Shown here piece after piece: positions 3,585 to 5,060 of a DNA stretch of 5,060 bases; position 1 is the stretch's first letter; each line of letters begins with the position of its first letter. Source of the DNA: a bacterium (GTDB lineage Bacteria; Patescibacteriota; Minisyncoccia; UBA6257; GWB1-50-10); the NCBI GenBank assembly GCA_021791135.1, contig JAJYXD010000023.1, forward strand, positions 1 to 5,060, given 5' to 3'. Made by a program: the position numbers and the translations under genes. Below the pieces are notes generated by a model that searched no databases, was not told the origin of the DNA, and saw only the letters and a list, made by a program, of their open reading frames with translations.

Positions 3585-3860
3585 GTGGGACATACACACG
3601 ACTCGAATAGAAATAAAATAACCCGTCGGTTGAAAATTATCGGAGGACAAATTCGGGGCCTGGAAAAGATGGTAGAAGGGGGTACCTACTGCATCGACGT
3701 TATCACCCAGACCTCGGCGGTGAAGCAAGGACTCTCGAATGTCGAGGATCTTCTTCTTGAAAATCACTTGGGAACCTGCGTTTTGAAGCAGGTGGCCGCC
3801 GGTCAGACGGAAAAGGCGAAGAAAGAGATTCTCAAGGTGTATCAATTGAAGAGAAAATAA
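3585..3860 (+). CDS. csoR: Copper-sensing transcriptional repressor CsoR
   Basis: From the GTG at 3585 the protein has 91 residues, the normal length for this all-helical family (DUF156, CsoR/RcnR/FrmR). The Cu(I) ligands C36, H61 and C65 are present in the order and spacing of Mycobacterium tuberculosis CsoR, and even carry the same numbers. Helix 1 has RRLKIIGGQIRGLEKMVEG, the conserved DNA-contact and tetramer region. The C-H-C set argues for copper rather than formaldehyde (FrmR) or nickel/cobalt (RcnR). The frame is open upstream to 3108, but the added part would cross the hairpin element and the promoter, so I reject it; the GTG lies seven bases after the -10. copA starts one base after the stop, so both genes share the operator-controlled promoter. 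Confidence 0.93.
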   Translation: MGHTHDSNRNKITRRLKIIGGQIRGLEKMVEGGTYCIDVITQTSAVKQGLSNVEDLLLENHLGTCVLKQVAAGQTEKAKKEILKVYQLKRK

Positions 3861-3861
3861 C

Positions 3862-5060
3862 ATGGATGTAAAAACACTCGGAATAAAAGGAATGCACTGC
3901 GCTTCGTGCGCGGCCGTCATCGAGACGACACTTAAGAAAGAAGAGGGAGTGGACTCGGTGGAGGTAAACTACGGCACGGAAACGGCGAAGATATCGTTCG
4001 ATGGATCGAAGACCGATCCCGCTCGTCTCTCAAAAAAGATAGAACCGCTCGGATATTCTTTTATGACCGCGGAATCGATGGGTATGTCCGAGAGCGAGCA
4101 TGCGGCCCATCTCGGTCTTTCTCAATCGAAGGAAGAAAAACTTGCCGAATTGAACGACATGAAGCGCAAGTTGTACTCCGCAATCCCGCTCACGGCAGTG
4201 AGCGCCGTCGTAATGGTGTGGGAAGGGCTTGTGCGATTCGGTATCGTCCCCGCGATTCCGTACGTGTGGGAAGAATTCTTCCATCATCTTCTGCCCGTTA
4301 TGGCGACCTACGTATTGTTTGTGGTGGGGAAGCCCTATCTTCTCGGGTTCTACCGATTCCTGCGATACGGCAAGGCCAATATGGACACCCTGATCGGTAT
4401 CGGCACCGTCGCGGCGTATCTTTATAGCTTTGCGATAACCGCATTTGAAGAGACGCTCCGGCCTTTTCTCGACGTGCAGAACACCTACTATGACGTGACG
4501 ATCGTCGTTATCACCTTCATCGCGCTCGGCAAGTATCTTGAAGCGCGTTCGAAGTTGAAGACGGGGGATGCGATTGAAAAACTCTTGAACCTGCAGGCAA
4601 AAACGGCGCTCGTCATTCGAGAAGGAAAAGAAATTGAAATTCCCGTCGGACAAGTCGTCCACGGCGATCTGATCATTATAAAACCTGCGGGCAGGATACC
4701 CGTCGACGGCGTCATTATGGAAGGGTCTTCGTATGTCGATGAGGCGATGGTTACGGGCGAGCCGATTCCGGTCGAAAAGAAGAAAGGAGATACGGTGATC
4801 GGCGGGACGATCAACACGACCGGCTCGTTCGTGTTCAAGGCGATGAAAGTCGGATCCGAAACCATGCTTGCACATATTGTGAAGATGGTCGAGGAGGCAC
4901 AGGGAAGCAAGGCGCCGATTCAGGCGCTTGCGGACAAGATCTCGGCGGTCTTCGTTCCGATCGTGCTTGTAGTCGCTTTTGTCGCGCTCGGCGCATGGCT
5001 TCTTCTTGGGTACTCCTCGCTCGGCTTTCCGCACGCGCTCTCGTTCGGTCTTGTTTCGTT
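3862..5060 (+). CDS. copA: Copper-exporting P1B-type ATPase CopA (3' end outside window)
   Basis: About 400 residues are present. An N-terminal heavy-metal-binding domain (1-68) carries GMHCASC (C13, C16), which takes Cu(I). A linker with several His and Met residues (69-100) follows. Membrane spans lie at about 104-124, 140-163, 173-193 and 209-228, then the actuator domain with TGEP (298-301), and a fifth span near 363-384. The window ends before the CPC metal-site motif and the DKTG phosphorylation site, so copper specificity rests on the metal-binding domain and the csoR partner; silver is also likely to be moved. The enzyme uses ATP to pump Cu(I) out across the cytoplasmic membrane. The ATG at 3862 follows the csoR TAA by one base and is preceded by a purine-rich GAAGAG, so translation is probably coupled to csoR. 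Confidence 0.95.
   Translation, partial: MDVKTLGIKGMHCASCAAVIETTLKKEEGVDSVEVNYGTETAKISFDGSKTDPARLSKKIEPLGYSFMTAESMGMSESEHAAHLGLSQSKEEKLAELNDMKRKLYSAIPLTAVSAVVMVWEGLVRFGIVPAIPYVWEEFFHHLLPVMATYVLFVVGKPYLLGFYRFLRYGKANMDTLIGIGTVAAYLYSFAITAFEETLRPFLDVQNTYYDVTIVVITFIALGKYLEARSKLKTGDAIEKLLNLQAKTALVIREGKEIEIPVGQVVHGDLIIIKPAGRIPVDGVIMEGSSYVDEAMVTGEPIPVEKKKGDTVIGGTINTTGSFVFKAMKVGSETMLAHIVKMVEEAQGSKAPIQALADKISAVFVPIVLVVAFVALGAWLLLGYSSLGFPHALSFGLVS

Noticed and set aside
4030..5034. 334-residue open frame on the minus strand
   Set aside because: It is antisense to copA, whose metal-binding domain, membrane spans and TGEP motif are unmistakable; the antisense product is low-complexity Arg/His/Asp-rich with no family resemblance.

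Overview
The window looks like a chromosomal stretch of a Candidate Phyla Radiation (Patescibacteria, probably Parcubacteria-like) bacterium. The reasons are indirect: small tightly packed genes, a short two-span membrane protein of a type common in those genomes, lone-domain enzymes, promoters set directly against start codons, and a tRNA gene split by a self-splicing intron. TGA serves as an ordinary stop (the Nudix gene ends in TGA just before a strong terminator), so the UGA=Gly lineages are unlikely. No taxonomic marker is present, so this placement is inference.

Left part (1-1700, mostly minus strand). The window opens in the N-terminally truncated remnant of an IS1595-like transposase, then a terminator and a Nudix hydrolase gene with its own promoter and ribosome binding site. 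Next comes a block of hairpins that includes a second copy of a tRNA 3' end. The centrepiece is tRNA-Asn(GUU) at 913-1195, interrupted between anticodon bases U35 and U36 by a 208-nt group I intron with recognisable P1, P2, P7, P8 and P9 elements. Six bases upstream ends a gene for a small HNH endonuclease, itself preceded by a 38-codon ORF that overlaps its start by ATGA. The likely transcript order is small ORF, HNH, tRNA-Asn.

Middle (1700-3420). Divergent promoters separate that unit from a plus-strand unit: a small membrane protein, tRNA-Lys(UUU) starting on the base after its stop codon, and a terminator. An M24 (pita-bread) metallopeptidase gene follows and meets, tail to tail with an 11-base overlap, a minus-strand gene for a small HxGH nucleotidyltransferase.

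Right part (3420-5060). After a roughly 120-bp nested inverted-repeat element lies a copper-resistance operon: a near-consensus promoter with a G/C-tract palindrome between -35 and -10, csoR (copper-sensing repressor), and copA (P1B copper-exporting ATPase, cut by the window end). CsoR presumably binds the palindrome and releases it when Cu(I) rises, inducing both genes. The membrane-protein, nucleotidyltransferase and csoR genes all have a -10 hexamer ending 6-7 bases before the start codon, and the HNH gene may too, which points to leaderless transcription. The rarest content is the intron-split tRNA-Asn with an HNH gene beside it.
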